DNA of 64,000 bases from Pseudomonas putida (GTDB lineage Bacteria > Pseudomonadota > Gammaproteobacteria > Pseudomonadales > Pseudomonadaceae). This document shows, in pieces, positions 33,664-43,120 of the stretch (positions are counted from its first letter, which is position 1; each line of letters starts with the position of its first letter). Made by a program: the position numbers and the translations under genes. The stretch lies in assembly GCF_001976065.1 (NCBI RefSeq), contig NZ_MNAH01000008.1:91563-155562 (forward strand). The letters run 5' to 3'. The notes below the pieces were generated by a model. It did not search any database and was not told the DNA's origin. It was given only the letters and a program-made list of their open reading frames with translations.

Positions 33664-34869
33664 TCAGGCTTGCTGCAATGACCGGGTCGCACTCAATCGA
33701 CGCCAGATTAGCCGCCCCACAGTGATCAGCCAGTTGAGGCCGGCGACTGCCAGCACGGCGTACAGGAGCGTCGCCATGCCTTGCTCGACGATAATTTTCC
33801 CGGCGATCAGCGGGAAACCGAACACGCCGATGAAGTAAGACAGGCTGAACAGCAGCAAGGATTGCGCTGTGGTGCCGCTCGGCGCCTCATTAGCGGCCAG
33901 GCCGTTGATCACCGAATAGGTCAGGCCGTAACCGACCCCGAGCATCACCGCCGCCAGCACATAGCTCAAGCCATCGTCGACCATGAAACCGAACATCAGG
34001 ATCGAGCCCATCATCAGGCCCGAAAGCAGGCACGAGGCGCGCAGCGGATCGCGCTTGACCACGAAGCCTGCGATCAGCAGGCGGCTGCTGATCGCTGCAC
34101 CCATGAAACCGAGGAAGAACAGTGAATAGTCCAGTGAGCGCGCGGCGGCGTAGCTGGTCTGGAAACTCGACAGGCCACCAAAAACGCACCCGCCAAGGCC
34201 GACCATGACGATCGGCAGCGCCGCCCGGGACGACAGCACTTGCGCGGCGGCACGCCAGGAAATCCGCGACACGGCAGTCGAGGGCACGGCTGCTTGTTTC
34301 AGTTGGCGATCCAGTCGCCAGAACAGCAACACGCCCATCAGGCTGGCGAAGGCGGCCAGGTAAAACGCGACCGTCACCGGATAGCCAAGGGCACTGGCGG
34401 CACGACCCAGCAAGGGACCGCTGCCGATCCCGGTCATCATGCTGCCCGACAGCAGGGCAAAATATTTCGCCCGTTGCGCTGGCATCACCAGGCTGGCGAC
34501 GATGATCGGCCCGAGGGTGTAGAACACGCCCCAGCCCAAGCCCAGCAGCAGCCCGAAAAACAGCAGCCAGTGGCCAATGCCCGGTGTCAGGGCAAAGCCC
34601 AGGCTGGCGGCCGCCAGCAACAGGCCGAACAGTGCCACCGAACGTGCCGCACCGAGCAGGTCGCACAGGTGACCGGAAACGATCACCGCAACGAAGGTGC
34701 TGAGCATCGCCGTCGAAATCACGCTGCCGGCATCGTGCTCGTTCCCCCCGCGGGAACCGATCAGCAAGGACAGCAAAAAAGTCGAGCCGTAGGACAGGGA
34801 TAGCAAGTAGCTGGCCAGGCAAAACAGGCCGAACAACTTACTGGAGACTTGAGGTGTTGCAGTAGACAT
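33664..34869 (-). CDS. MFS transporter
   Basis: A 401-residue major facilitator with about 12 membrane segments. The loop motif between helices 2 and 3 appears as SGHLCDLLGAARSV, and the second half has a similar loop near AGFVVKRDPLRA. No substrate can be assigned; small drug or sugar efflux is typical of such short members. It is divergent from the GNAT gene and has no operon partner. Confidence 0.82.
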   Translation of the reverse strand: MSTATPQVSSKLFGLFCLASYLLSLSYGSTFLLSLLIGSRGGNEHDAGSVISTAMLSTFVAVIVSGHLCDLLGAARSVALFGLLLAAASLGFALTPGIGHWLLFFGLLLGLGWGVFYTLGPIIVASLVMPAQRAKYFALLSGSMMTGIGSGPLLGRAASALGYPVTVAFYLAAFASLMGVLLFWRLDRQLKQAAVPSTAVSRISWRAAAQVLSSRAALPIVMVGLGGCVFGGLSSFQTSYAAARSLDYSLFFLGFMGAAISSRLLIAGFVVKRDPLRASCLLSGLMMGSILMFGFMVDDGLSYVLAAVMLGVGYGLTYSVINGLAANEAPSGTTAQSLLLFSLSYFIGVFGFPLIAGKIIVEQGMATLLYAVLAVAGLNWLITVGRLIWRRLSATRSLQQA

Positions 34870-35063
34870 GACGCGGTTCCTTGACCCGATAGATACCCAG
34901 GGCCTCTATCTAACACGGCGGGCGGCAAGGATAGGTCCGAGGTTCGCGATGCGAGGGTTAGCGTCGGGCGGAGTAATGCCCGGGATGGCATTTTCATTTG
35001 CCATGTGACGAGCGCCACGCACCGCCTTAGTATGGCGTTTTCACTTTCTGACAAGGCACGTCC

Positions 35064-35546
35064 ATGACGATCGAAATCCGCCCGGCGACCCCCAGTGACG
35101 CGCCGCAAATCCTCGCGTTCATCACTGAACTGGCCGACTACGAACGTGCTCGGCATGAAGTCATCGCCAGCGTCGCTGACATCGAACGCAGCCTGTTCAG
35201 CGAAGGGGCCACGGCCCATGGCCTGATCTGTCTGCGCGAAGGCGTGCCGATCGGATTTGCCGTGTTCTTCTTCAGCTACTCCACGTGGCTGGGCAGCAAC
35301 TGCCTGTACCTCGAAGACCTGTACATCACGCCTGAGCAGCGCGGCGGCGGCGCTGGCAAGACCCTGTTGCGCCACCTGGCGAAAATTGCCTGTGCCAACG
35401 ACTGCGGGCGCTTCGAATGGAGCGTGCTGGAGTGGAACACCCCAGCCATCGACTTCTACAAATCCCTGGGCGCGCAGCCGCAGGAAGAGTGGGTTCGTTA
35501 CCGCATGGATGGCAAGGTGCTGAGAGAGTTCGCAGACGGTAATTAA
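35064..35546 (+). CDS. GNAT-family N-acetyltransferase (SSAT-like)
   Basis: A 160-residue acetyltransferase. The N-terminal IEIRPATPSDAPQIL, the LYLEDLYITPEQRGGGAGKTLL acetyl-CoA-binding motif A and the EWSVLEWNTPAIDFYKSLGA motif B follow the diamine acetyltransferase-like (SSAT, PA family) pattern. The substrate could be a polyamine or an amino acid thio-analogue, but this is inference. It is a single gene between two REP-bounded regions. Confidence 0.85.
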   Translation: MTIEIRPATPSDAPQILAFITELADYERARHEVIASVADIERSLFSEGATAHGLICLREGVPIGFAVFFFSYSTWLGSNCLYLEDLYITPEQRGGGAGKTLLRHLAKIACANDCGRFEWSVLEWNTPAIDFYKSLGAQPQEEWVRYRMDGKVLREFADGN

Positions 35547-35564
35547 TCACGGCGTAAACCCATC

Positions 35565-35645
35565 TGTAGGAGCTGGCTTGCCAGCGAAGGCGACCTGAAG
35601 AGCAGCGCAGCACCTCAGGTAGGATCACCAGCAAGCCGGCTCCAG
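35565..35645. repeat. REP-like element
   Basis: TGTAGGAGCTGGCTTGCCAG faces CACCAGCAAGCCGGCTCCAG. It marks the edge of the galactonate operon. Confidence 0.75.
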
Positions 35646-35712
35646 GGCTGTGTATGTTTCAAATATCGCAGAAATCAACGTCTGCGATTTTTTTTGTCTG
35701 AAATAAGAGTAT

Positions 35713-35770
35713 CCCAATATATGGGAATGATATTTATATATTGAGATTTATCGGCGCCAAGGTTTATAGT
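35713..35770 (+). promoter_or_regulatory. Promoter and operator of the dgo operon
   Basis: The CCC-N7-GGG inverted repeat (35713-35725), -35 TTGAGA (35741-35746), 18-nt spacer and -10 TATAGT (35765-35770) have the same layout as the element at 23134-23192. The start codon of dgoK follows 37 nt after the -10 box. Confidence 0.75.
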
Positions 35771-35807
35771 CCGCTCACTCACTGCCAAAAACAGAACAGG
35801 TGAAGCG

Positions 35808-36800
35808 ATGCAGGCGCAATTGATCGCGCTCGACTGGGGGACAACCTCATTACGTGCCTACAAACTTGCCGCGGGCGGCCAGGTGCTCGAACAGCGTTCG
35901 CTGTCGTCGGGGATCATGCAGTTGCCCAAGGCTGGGCGAATCATCAAGGGTCGCGAATGCACCGACGGTTTTGAACTGGCCTTCGACGAGGCCTGTGGTG
36001 ACTGGCTCGACGAACAGCCCGACTTGCCGGTCATCGCCTGCGGCATGGTCGGCAGCGCCCAGGGCTGGCGCGAAGCGGCCTATCGCGACACACCGGCGAA
36101 CGTCGCCAACCTCGGTACCTCCCTGCAAACCGTACGCAGTCTTCGCGGTGTCGATGTACACATCGTGCCGGGAGTGATTCAGCGTTCGCGCCTGCCGAAC
36201 GTGATGCGCGGCGAGGAAACCCAGGTGCTCGGCGTGCTGCAGAACCTGGCGGGCGAGGCGGGTGCCGATCTGCTGATCGGCCTGCCGGGCAGCCATTCGA
36301 AATGGGTGGAAGTGGCCGACGGCTGCATCGTGCATTTCGATACCTTCATGACCGGCGAAATCTTCGCCGTGCTCAGCGAACACAGCATTCTGGGGCGCAC
36401 CCAGCAACGCGGCGGGTCATTCGACGGCGATGCGTTCGATCGCGGCGTGCAAGTGGCGTTGTCGACGGACGGCGAAATCGGCCCCCTGTCGACCGTGTTC
36501 AGTGCGCGCAGCCTCGGCCTGACCGGTGAGCTCAGCGCCACGGCGCAAGTGGATTATCTGTCCGGCCTGTTGATCGGCCATGAACTGTCGGCCCTGGCCT
36601 GCGTGCAGCGGCATCGACGCAACAGCGTGCACTTGCCTTCGGTCGTCCTGATCGGCAATTCCCAACTGTGCAGCCGCTATGGCCGGGCGCTCGATGCCTG
36701 CGGTTTTGCCCGGGTGACCCTGGCCGAGCAGGCCACCGAACGCGGGCTGTGGCAGCTGGCAATGGCGGCCGGCCTGATCGCGTCCACTCAAAATCATTAA
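35808..36800 (+). CDS. dgoK: 2-dehydro-3-deoxygalactonokinase
   Basis: Phosphorylates 2-keto-3-deoxy-D-galactonate at C6. The 330-residue DgoK-family kinase opens with the phosphate-binding LIALDWGTTSLRAYKL. The stretches GMVGSAQGWREA, LPGSHSKWVEV and MTGEIFAVLSEHS are diagnostic for DgoK. It leads the operon dgoK-dgoA-dgoD, with dgoA 19 nt downstream. Its promoter is the twin of the one before the sugar dehydrogenase/ABC operon. Confidence 0.95.
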   Translation: MQAQLIALDWGTTSLRAYKLAAGGQVLEQRSLSSGIMQLPKAGRIIKGRECTDGFELAFDEACGDWLDEQPDLPVIACGMVGSAQGWREAAYRDTPANVANLGTSLQTVRSLRGVDVHIVPGVIQRSRLPNVMRGEETQVLGVLQNLAGEAGADLLIGLPGSHSKWVEVADGCIVHFDTFMTGEIFAVLSEHSILGRTQQRGGSFDGDAFDRGVQVALSTDGEIGPLSTVFSARSLGLTGELSATAQVDYLSGLLIGHELSALACVQRHRRNSVHLPSVVLIGNSQLCSRYGRALDACGFARVTLAEQATERGLWQLAMAAGLIASTQNH

Positions 36801-36819
36801 ACCTGACTGGAGTCCTGAC

Positions 36820-37440
36820 ATGCTCAAGCAAGCACTGGCGCAAAACGGTCTGATCGCGATTCTGCGTGGCCTGCGACCGCAAGAAGCAGCCGCCATCGGC
36901 GAAGTCCTCTACGCGGCCGGATTTCGCGTCATCGAAGTACCGCTCAATTCCCCGGAGCCATACGAAAGCATCCGCATCCTGCGCAGCAGCTTGCCCGCCG
37001 ATTGCCTGGTCGGTGCGGGCACGGTGCTGACGCCGGAGCAGGTTGAACAGGTCAAGGCGGCGGGCGGGCAGGTGATCGTCATGCCTCACAGTGATCCGAA
37101 GGTTTTGCGCGCGGCGAAAGCGGCCGGCCTGTATCTGTCGCCCGGTGTCGCCACCCCGACCGAGGCCTTCGCGGCGCTGGCCGAGGGCGCTGATGTGCTG
37201 AAGCTGTTCCCGGCCGAGCAGATGGGGCCGGCGGTCGTCAAAGCCTGGCTCGCGGTGCTGCCCGCCGGAACCCTGCTGGTGCCGGTCGGCGGCATCACCC
37301 CGGACAACATGCAGGTGTTCATCGACGCCGGCGTCAAGGGCTTCGGTCTCGGCTCCGGGCTGTTCAAGCCGGGCATGACCCCGGCGCAAGTGGCGGCCAA
37401 TGCCAAGGCCTACGTCACTGCCTGGAAAGCCCTTCGCTAA
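36820..37440 (+). CDS. dgoA: 2-dehydro-3-deoxy-6-phosphogalactonate aldolase
   Basis: Cleaves KDPGal to pyruvate and glyceraldehyde-3-phosphate. The 206-residue class I aldolase has the Schiff-base Lys128 in VLKLFPAEQMG and the catalytic Glu in VIEVPLNSPEP; LVGAGTVLT is the typical substrate-binding strand. The E-V-P-L-N-S sequence and its place between dgoK and dgoD separate it from the Entner-Doudoroff Eda aldolase. Confidence 0.94.
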   Translation: MLKQALAQNGLIAILRGLRPQEAAAIGEVLYAAGFRVIEVPLNSPEPYESIRILRSSLPADCLVGAGTVLTPEQVEQVKAAGGQVIVMPHSDPKVLRAAKAAGLYLSPGVATPTEAFAALAEGADVLKLFPAEQMGPAVVKAWLAVLPAGTLLVPVGGITPDNMQVFIDAGVKGFGLGSGLFKPGMTPAQVAANAKAYVTAWKALR

Positions 37441-37486
37441 GACTTTTTTGGCGCTGCGAGCGCTGCATCCATAAGAGAGACAAAAG

Positions 37487-38635
37487 ATGAAAATCACCAA
37501 ACTGACCACATTCATCGTTCCACCGCGCTGGTGCTTCCTCAAGGTCGAGACCGACGAAGGCGTGACCGGCTGGGGTGAGCCCGTGGTCGAAGGCCGCGCG
37601 CACACGGTTGCTGCCGCCGTTGAAGAACTGTCCGACTACCTGATCGGCAAAGACCCGCGCAACATCGAAGACATCTGGACCGTGCTGTACCGCGGTGGCT
37701 TCTACCGTGGTGGTGCGATCCACATGAGTGCCCTGGCCGGTATCGACCAGGCGTTGTGGGACATCAAGGGCAAGGCGCTGGGCGTGTCGGTCAGTGACCT
37801 GCTGGGTGGCCAGGTGCGGGACAAGATCCGCGTGTATTCGTGGATCGGCGGCGACCGCCCGGCCGACACCGCGCGTGCTGCGAAAGAAGCGGTCAGCCGG
37901 GGGTTCACCGCGGTGAAAATGAACGGCACCGAAGAGCTGCAGTTCCTCGATACCTTCGACAAGGTCGACCTGGCCCTGGCCAACGTCGCCGCCGTGCGTG
38001 ATGCGGTGGGGCCGAACGTCGGCATCGGCGTCGACTTCCATGGCCGCGTGCACAAGCCCATGGCCAAGGTGCTGATGAAGGAACTCGACCCCTACAAACT
38101 GATGTTCATCGAAGAGCCGGTGCTCAGCGAAAACTACGAAGCACTGAAGGAGCTGGCGCCGCTGACCAGCACGCCGATCGCCCTGGGCGAGCGGCTGTTC
38201 TCGCGCTGGGATTTCAAGCGCGTGCTCAGCGAAGGCTACGTCGACATCATCCAGCCCGATGCTTCCCACGCTGGCGGCATCACCGAAACCCGCAAGATCG
38301 CCAACATGGCCGAAGCCTACGACGTGGCGCTGGCGTTGCATTGTCCGCTGGGCCCGATCGCGCTGGCGGCGTGCCTGCAACTGGATGCGGTTTGCTATAA
38401 CGCGTTCATTCAGGAGCAAAGCCTGGGCATCCATTACAACGAGAGCAATGACCTGCTCGACTACGTGAAAGACACGCGGGTATTCGACTACGACAAAGGT
38501 TTCGTGAAGATCCCCAACGGTCCGGGCCTGGGCATCGAGATCAACGAGGAATACGTGATCGAACGCGCCGCAGTCGGCCACCGCTGGCGCAACCCGATCT
38601 GGCGCCATGCCGACGGCAGTTTTGCCGAGTGGTGA
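37487..38635 (+). CDS. dgoD: D-galactonate dehydratase
   Basis: Dehydrates D-galactonate to 2-keto-3-deoxygalactonate. The 382-residue enolase-superfamily enzyme has every residue known for E. coli DgoD at the same number: metal ligands Asp183, Glu209 and Glu235 and catalytic His185 and His285 (GVDFHGR, FIEEPV, ALGERL, LHCPLGP). It follows dgoA by 46 nt. A REP pair separates it from the transporter gene. Confidence 0.97.
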   Translation: MKITKLTTFIVPPRWCFLKVETDEGVTGWGEPVVEGRAHTVAAAVEELSDYLIGKDPRNIEDIWTVLYRGGFYRGGAIHMSALAGIDQALWDIKGKALGVSVSDLLGGQVRDKIRVYSWIGGDRPADTARAAKEAVSRGFTAVKMNGTEELQFLDTFDKVDLALANVAAVRDAVGPNVGIGVDFHGRVHKPMAKVLMKELDPYKLMFIEEPVLSENYEALKELAPLTSTPIALGERLFSRWDFKRVLSEGYVDIIQPDASHAGGITETRKIANMAEAYDVALALHCPLGPIALAACLQLDAVCYNAFIQEQSLGIHYNESNDLLDYVKDTRVFDYDKGFVKIPNGPGLGIEINEEYVIERAAVGHRWRNPIWRHADGSFAEW

Positions 38636-38662
38636 GTGCTGCCTGACCCACCACAAGCCCAC

Positions 38663-38747
38663 TGTAGGAGCTGGCTTGCCAGCGAAGGGGTCTTTGAGTC
38701 TTGCTCCACACCTGAGACCGCCTTCGCTGGTAAGCCAGCTCCTACAG
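38663..38747. repeat. REP-like element pair
   Basis: TGTAGGAGCTGGCTTGCCAG and its inverted copy TAAGCCAGCTCCTACA flank about 35 nt. They lie inside the dgo operon, between dgoD and dgoT. Confidence 0.85.
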
Positions 38748-38802
38748 GGTTCAGCGCCAGTCTTTAGACCGACCTCAATAAACATAAAAAGAGGCACTCC
38801 CC

Positions 38803-40113
38803 ATGCAACCGCAAACCCTCACCGGGCAGGCGTCGTTGGCGGCGCCCAGCCGCAAGCGTTTTTTCATCATGGTCCTGCTGTTCATCACCGTGGTGATCAA
38901 CTATCTGGACCGCAGCAATCTGTCGATCGCCGCGCCAGCGCTGACCAGCGACCTGGGCATCGATCCGATCCACGTCGGCCTGATCTTCTCGGCCTTCGGC
39001 TGGACCTACGCCGCCATGCAGATTCCCGGTGGCTGGCTGGTGGACCGGGTACCGCCGCGTATCTTGTACACCGCCGCACTGCTGCTGTGGTCGATTGCCA
39101 CAGTCATGCTCGGTTTCGCCGCCAGTTTCATCGCCCTGTTCGTGTTGCGCATGGCGGTCGGTGCACTCGAAGCACCGGCGTATCCGATCAACAGCCGCGT
39201 GGTCACCACCTGGTTTCCCGAGCGTGAGCGCGCCACGGCCATCGGTTTCTACACCTCCGGGCAATTCGTCGGCCTGGCATTCCTGACGCCGGTACTGGCC
39301 TGGCTGCAGCATGCATTTGGCTGGCACATGGTGTTTGTCGCCACTGGCGCGGTGGGCATTCTGTGGGCGGCGATCTGGTACGCGGTGTATCGCGAGCCAC
39401 GGGATTTCAAAGGTGCCAACGAGGCCGAAATCGATTTGATCCGCGAAGGCGGCGGGCTGGTGGATATCCAGGCTGAACAAGCCAAGGTCAAGGCCAAGTT
39501 CAGCTGGACCGACCTGGGCATTGTCCTGACCAAGCGCAAGCTCTGGGGCATCTACCTCGGCCAGTTCTGCCTCAACTCGACGCTGTGGTTCTTCCTGACG
39601 TGGTTCCCCACCTACCTGGTGAAATACCGCGGCATGGACTTCATCAAGTCCGGCCTGCTGGCGTCGCTGCCGTTTCTCGCGGCGTTCGTCGGTGTGTTGT
39701 GTTCCGGGTTCTTCTCGGACTTGCTGATCCGTCGCGGCTACAGCGTAGGGTTCGCGCGCAAGTTGCCGATCATCAGTGGCTTGCTGATCTCGACCTCGAT
39801 CATTGGCGCCAACTTCGTCGAGTCGACGCCGCTGGTGATTGCCTTCCTCGCGCTGGCATTTTTCGGCAACGGCCTGGCGTCGATCACCTGGTCGCTGGTG
39901 TCGACCCTGGCGCCGGCCCGCTTGCTGGGACTGACCGGTGGTGTGTTCAATTTCATCGGCAACCTGTCGGCCATCGCCACGCCAATCGTGATCGGCTTCC
40001 TGGCCAGCGGCGACTCCTTTGCCCCGGCCATCACCTATATCTCGGTTCTGGCGTTGATCGGGGCACTTTCCTACATCTTGCTGGTTGGAAAGGTCGAGCG
40101 TATCAAGTTGTAG
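38803..40113 (+). CDS. dgoT: MFS hexuronate/D-galactonate transporter (DgoT-like)
   Basis: A 436-residue anion:cation symporter of the MFS (DgoT/GudP/ExuT group) with 12 membrane segments. NYLDRSNLSIAAP at the first helix and GGWLVDRVPPR in the 2-3 loop are diagnostic. Next to dgoKAD it most likely imports D-galactonate, so the cell can enter the pathway either with the sugar (ABC importer) or with its acid. Other sugar acids are possible substrates. Confidence 0.85.
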   Translation: MQPQTLTGQASLAAPSRKRFFIMVLLFITVVINYLDRSNLSIAAPALTSDLGIDPIHVGLIFSAFGWTYAAMQIPGGWLVDRVPPRILYTAALLLWSIATVMLGFAASFIALFVLRMAVGALEAPAYPINSRVVTTWFPERERATAIGFYTSGQFVGLAFLTPVLAWLQHAFGWHMVFVATGAVGILWAAIWYAVYREPRDFKGANEAEIDLIREGGGLVDIQAEQAKVKAKFSWTDLGIVLTKRKLWGIYLGQFCLNSTLWFFLTWFPTYLVKYRGMDFIKSGLLASLPFLAAFVGVLCSGFFSDLLIRRGYSVGFARKLPIISGLLISTSIIGANFVESTPLVIAFLALAFFGNGLASITWSLVSTLAPARLLGLTGGVFNFIGNLSAIATPIVIGFLASGDSFAPAITYISVLALIGALSYILLVGKVERIKL

Positions 40114-40173
40114 TCGTGACCTGCGGGCGACCATAATGCCGCCCGTTCACTCGCTCAACGGTAAAGGCTGGAT

Positions 40174-40977
40174 ATGCAGGAAGACGCCCCAAAAATCGCC
40201 AAGGACGCCGCGCCCACCGGCACTCAGACCCTGCTTCGCGGTCTGGGTGTGGTTCAGGCCGTGGCCAGTGGCGCCCGCGACCTCAAGGAAATCGCCCGGT
40301 TGATCGGCACCACGCGCAGCACCACGCACCGCCTGGCCAGTTGCCTGGTGGACGAGCGCTATCTGCGGGTGGTACCGCAGGTCGGTTACCTGTTGGGGCC
40401 CAAGCTGATCGAGCTGGGGTTTCAGGCGCGCGAAGAGTTGCCGCTGGTGACCCTGGCCGGGCCGTACCTGGATGAGTTGTCGGCGGCCACCGGCGACACC
40501 ATTCACTTGGCGATCCGCGAAGGCGACGAAGTGCTGTACCTGCACAAGAATCCGGGGCGCAACGGTCCGGAAATGCGTTCGCGGGTCGGCCATCGCATGC
40601 CGTTGGCGCGTACCGGGATCGGCAAGGCATTGATGCTCGATGACTCACCGCAGGAGTGGCAGCGCCTGTACGAAGTCAGCCTGCCGGTGGGTGGGAAAAA
40701 TCTGTTCTGGCCGCAGCACCCGGAGCAGTCCTGGGAGCAGTTCCGGCAGCGCATGGTCGAGTATGTGGCCGGCGGCTACGCCTTCGACCTGGAAGACAAC
40801 GAACCGTCTATCCGCTGCGTGGCGGCGCCGATCCGCGATGCCAGCAAGCGCATCGTCGCCGGCATCAGCATTGCCAGCACCGTGCCGTACATGCCGCTGG
40901 AAAAAATGGCCGAGCTGATTCCCCTGATCAAAGGGGTCACAGCCCGGCTCTCGGCGGAGCTTGGGCTCAAGGTTTAG
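40174..40977 (+). CDS. IclR-family transcriptional regulator
   Basis: A 267-residue IclR regulator: winged helix near residues 25-75 (LKEIARLIGTTRSTTHRLASCL) and a C-terminal GAF-like effector domain. It follows dgoT by 60 nt in the same direction and is the local candidate for binding the CCC-N7-GGG operator shared by the two sugar operons. Its stop codon overlaps the convergent alcohol dehydrogenase stop by 4 nt. Confidence 0.88.
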   Translation: MQEDAPKIAKDAAPTGTQTLLRGLGVVQAVASGARDLKEIARLIGTTRSTTHRLASCLVDERYLRVVPQVGYLLGPKLIELGFQAREELPLVTLAGPYLDELSAATGDTIHLAIREGDEVLYLHKNPGRNGPEMRSRVGHRMPLARTGIGKALMLDDSPQEWQRLYEVSLPVGGKNLFWPQHPEQSWEQFRQRMVEYVAGGYAFDLEDNEPSIRCVAAPIRDASKRIVAGISIASTVPYMPLEKMAELIPLIKGVTARLSAELGLKV

Positions 40978-42026
40978 ACCTTGAGGGTCGCCATATCGAT
41001 GACGAAGCGGTACTTCACGTCACCGGCGATCATGCGTGTGAACGCCTCGTTGATCTGGCGAATGTCGAGCATCTCGATGTCGCAGGTGATGTTGTGCTCG
41101 GCGCAGAAATCCAGCACTTCCTGGGTTTCGGCGATGCCGCCGATCAAGGAACCGGCCAGCACGCGACGGCTCATCACCAGTTTGCCGGCGTGCACCGGCG
41201 GATCCACCGGTTCGATCAAGCCCACCAGAATGTGCACGCCATCGAAGCGCAACGTATCAAGGTAGGGATTGAGGTCGTGCTGCACCGGAATGGTGTCGAG
41301 CAGGAAGTCGAAATGTCCCGCCGCGGCCTTCATCTGTTCGGCATCGGTGGACACGATGACGTGGTCCGCGCCCTGGCGGCGGGCTTCTTCCGCCTTGCTC
41401 GGCGAACGGGTGAACAAGGTCACTTCGGCACCCATGGCCTTGGCGAACTTGATGCCCATGTGGCCGAGGCCGCCCATGCCGAGAATCCCGACTTTGTCAC
41501 CGGCCTTCACGCCATAGTGCTTGAGCGGCGAATAGGTGGTGATACCGGCACACAGGATGGGCGCGGCACTGGCCAGGTCGAGCTTTTGCGGAATGCGCAC
41601 AACGAAGTGCTCGCTGACCACGATGCTATCGGAGTAGCCGCCCATGGTGTTGCTGCCGTCGACCCGGTCGGGGGTGGCGTAGGTCATGGTCGGACCTGCG
41701 AGGCAGTATTGCTCGAGGTCGGCCTGGCAGGCGTCGCAGCTGCGGCAGGAGTCAACCATGCAGCCAACACCGACCAGATCGCCGATTCTGTATTGGGTGA
41801 CATTCGCACCAATGGCGGTAACTTTTCCGACGATCTCGTGGCCAGGCATCAAGGGGTAGACGGCAATGCCCCACTCGTTGCGTGCCTGATGGATGTCGGA
41901 ATGGCACACGCCGCAGTAGAGAATCTCGATCGCCACGTCATCGGCCCGTGGGCTGCGACGTTGGAATTTCATTGGGGCGAGGGGCGTGGTGGCCGATTGG
42001 GCGGCGTATCCGATGGCGGTGTACAT
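40974..42026 (-). CDS. Zinc-dependent alcohol/aldehyde reductase (YahK/CAD-like)
   Basis: A 350-residue medium-chain dehydrogenase. The catalytic zinc site starts with CGVCHSDIHQ. Four structural-zinc cysteines are visible in CRSCDACQADLEQYC plus the preceding GCM. The Rossmann motif is GMGGLGHMG. Close relatives (YahK, cinnamyl alcohol dehydrogenase group) reduce many aldehydes with NADPH. The start at MYTAIGYAA is chosen by the family; the frame continues upstream without homology. It is divergent from an AraC regulator, which probably activates it. Confidence 0.9.
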   Translation of the reverse strand: MYTAIGYAAQSATTPLAPMKFQRRSPRADDVAIEILYCGVCHSDIHQARNEWGIAVYPLMPGHEIVGKVTAIGANVTQYRIGDLVGVGCMVDSCRSCDACQADLEQYCLAGPTMTYATPDRVDGSNTMGGYSDSIVVSEHFVVRIPQKLDLASAAPILCAGITTYSPLKHYGVKAGDKVGILGMGGLGHMGIKFAKAMGAEVTLFTRSPSKAEEARRQGADHVIVSTDAEQMKAAAGHFDFLLDTIPVQHDLNPYLDTLRFDGVHILVGLIEPVDPPVHAGKLVMSRRVLAGSLIGGIAETQEVLDFCAEHNITCDIEMLDIRQINEAFTRMIAGDVKYRFVIDMATLKV

Positions 42027-42214
42027 GGTGAACCTCGCAAAAGCGCTGACAAGTGAGGTGGCGCATTCTGGGCGCCGACCCTCATCGCGGCCATGGCAAT
42101 TCCTCCGGGTGTCATGCCTATTCCTCCGACATCGTCCCTTGATCGATCGCATTGGCGATCAGACCTGCGATGATGCTTTCATTCCTTTTTCCGTGTCTTT
42201 TGTGAAGAGCTCCG

Positions 42215-43105
42215 ATGCTGCTGACCCGTCATCTTGATGCCAATGCCACGCTGGTTTCGTTGATCGCGCCGCTGTCCACGCGCGAAGGTTTTGTCCCGAC
42301 CGCGTTGCCGGGCGTGCAGATTCTTCGGGCCAGTTGCGATGTGGCCCGTGGGCCGCAGATCTACGAGCCGAGCCTGGTGATCATCGCCCAGGGCAGCAAA
42401 CTGGCGTACCTGGGGCCGCGCACATTGGAATACGGGGCAGGGCACTATCTGATTCAGGCCCTTCCGGTGCCGTTCGAGTGTGAAACCTTTGCCGCGCCGA
42501 GCGGGCCAATGCTGGGTGTTTCTGTCGCGATCGACCGGGTAATGCTCGGCGAGTTGGTATTGGCGATGGGCCTGGCACCGGGTCGGCAGATTCCGGCACA
42601 AACGCCGGAGTCCATGACCTCGGCAGTGCTCGATGACGCCATGCGCGGTTGTGTCGAGCGCTTGTTGCGCTGCCTGCACGATCCGCTGGAATGCCAGATC
42701 ATGGGGCAAGCACGTTTGCGTGAATTGTTGTTCGTCGCCTTGCGCGGTCCGCAAGCCGACGTGTTGCGTGCGCTGGTCGAGCAGCAGGGGCAATTCGCGC
42801 GGATCGCGGCGTCGCTCAGCCATCTGCATGCGCATTTCGCCGAACCGTTGAACGTCGAGACCCTGGCCGGTTGCGCGAACATGAGTGCCTCGACCTTTCA
42901 TGAGCATTTCAAGCGCAGCACCTTGTTGTCGCCGGTGCAGTACCTGAAGCGACTGCGCTTGCTTCGGGCGCAGCAGTTGTTGCTGGGCGAGGGGCTGGGC
43001 GTGGCCCAGGTGGCGCATCGGGTGGGGTATCAGAGCACGTCGCAGTTCAGTCGCGAGTACAAGCGCTACTTCGAGCGTAATCCAGGAGAAGAACGCGCCG
43101 CCTGA
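42215..43105 (+). CDS. AraC-family regulator (AraC_N type, YqhC-like)
   Basis: A 296-residue activator. The N-terminal AraC_N cupin-type domain (PSLVIIAQGSK...) is followed by two C-terminal helix-turn-helix motifs, LAGCANMSASTFHEHFK and VAHRVGYQSTSQFSREYKR. In E. coli the related YqhC activates an aldehyde reductase gene next to it; here the divergent zinc reductase (40974-42026) is the equivalent target. The shared intergenic region is 42027-42214. Confidence 0.88.
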   Translation: MLLTRHLDANATLVSLIAPLSTREGFVPTALPGVQILRASCDVARGPQIYEPSLVIIAQGSKLAYLGPRTLEYGAGHYLIQALPVPFECETFAAPSGPMLGVSVAIDRVMLGELVLAMGLAPGRQIPAQTPESMTSAVLDDAMRGCVERLLRCLHDPLECQIMGQARLRELLFVALRGPQADVLRALVEQQGQFARIAASLSHLHAHFAEPLNVETLAGCANMSASTFHEHFKRSTLLSPVQYLKRLRLLRAQQLLLGEGLGVAQVAHRVGYQSTSQFSREYKRYFERNPGEERAA

Positions 43106-43120
43106 TCCCGAAAGGAAACC

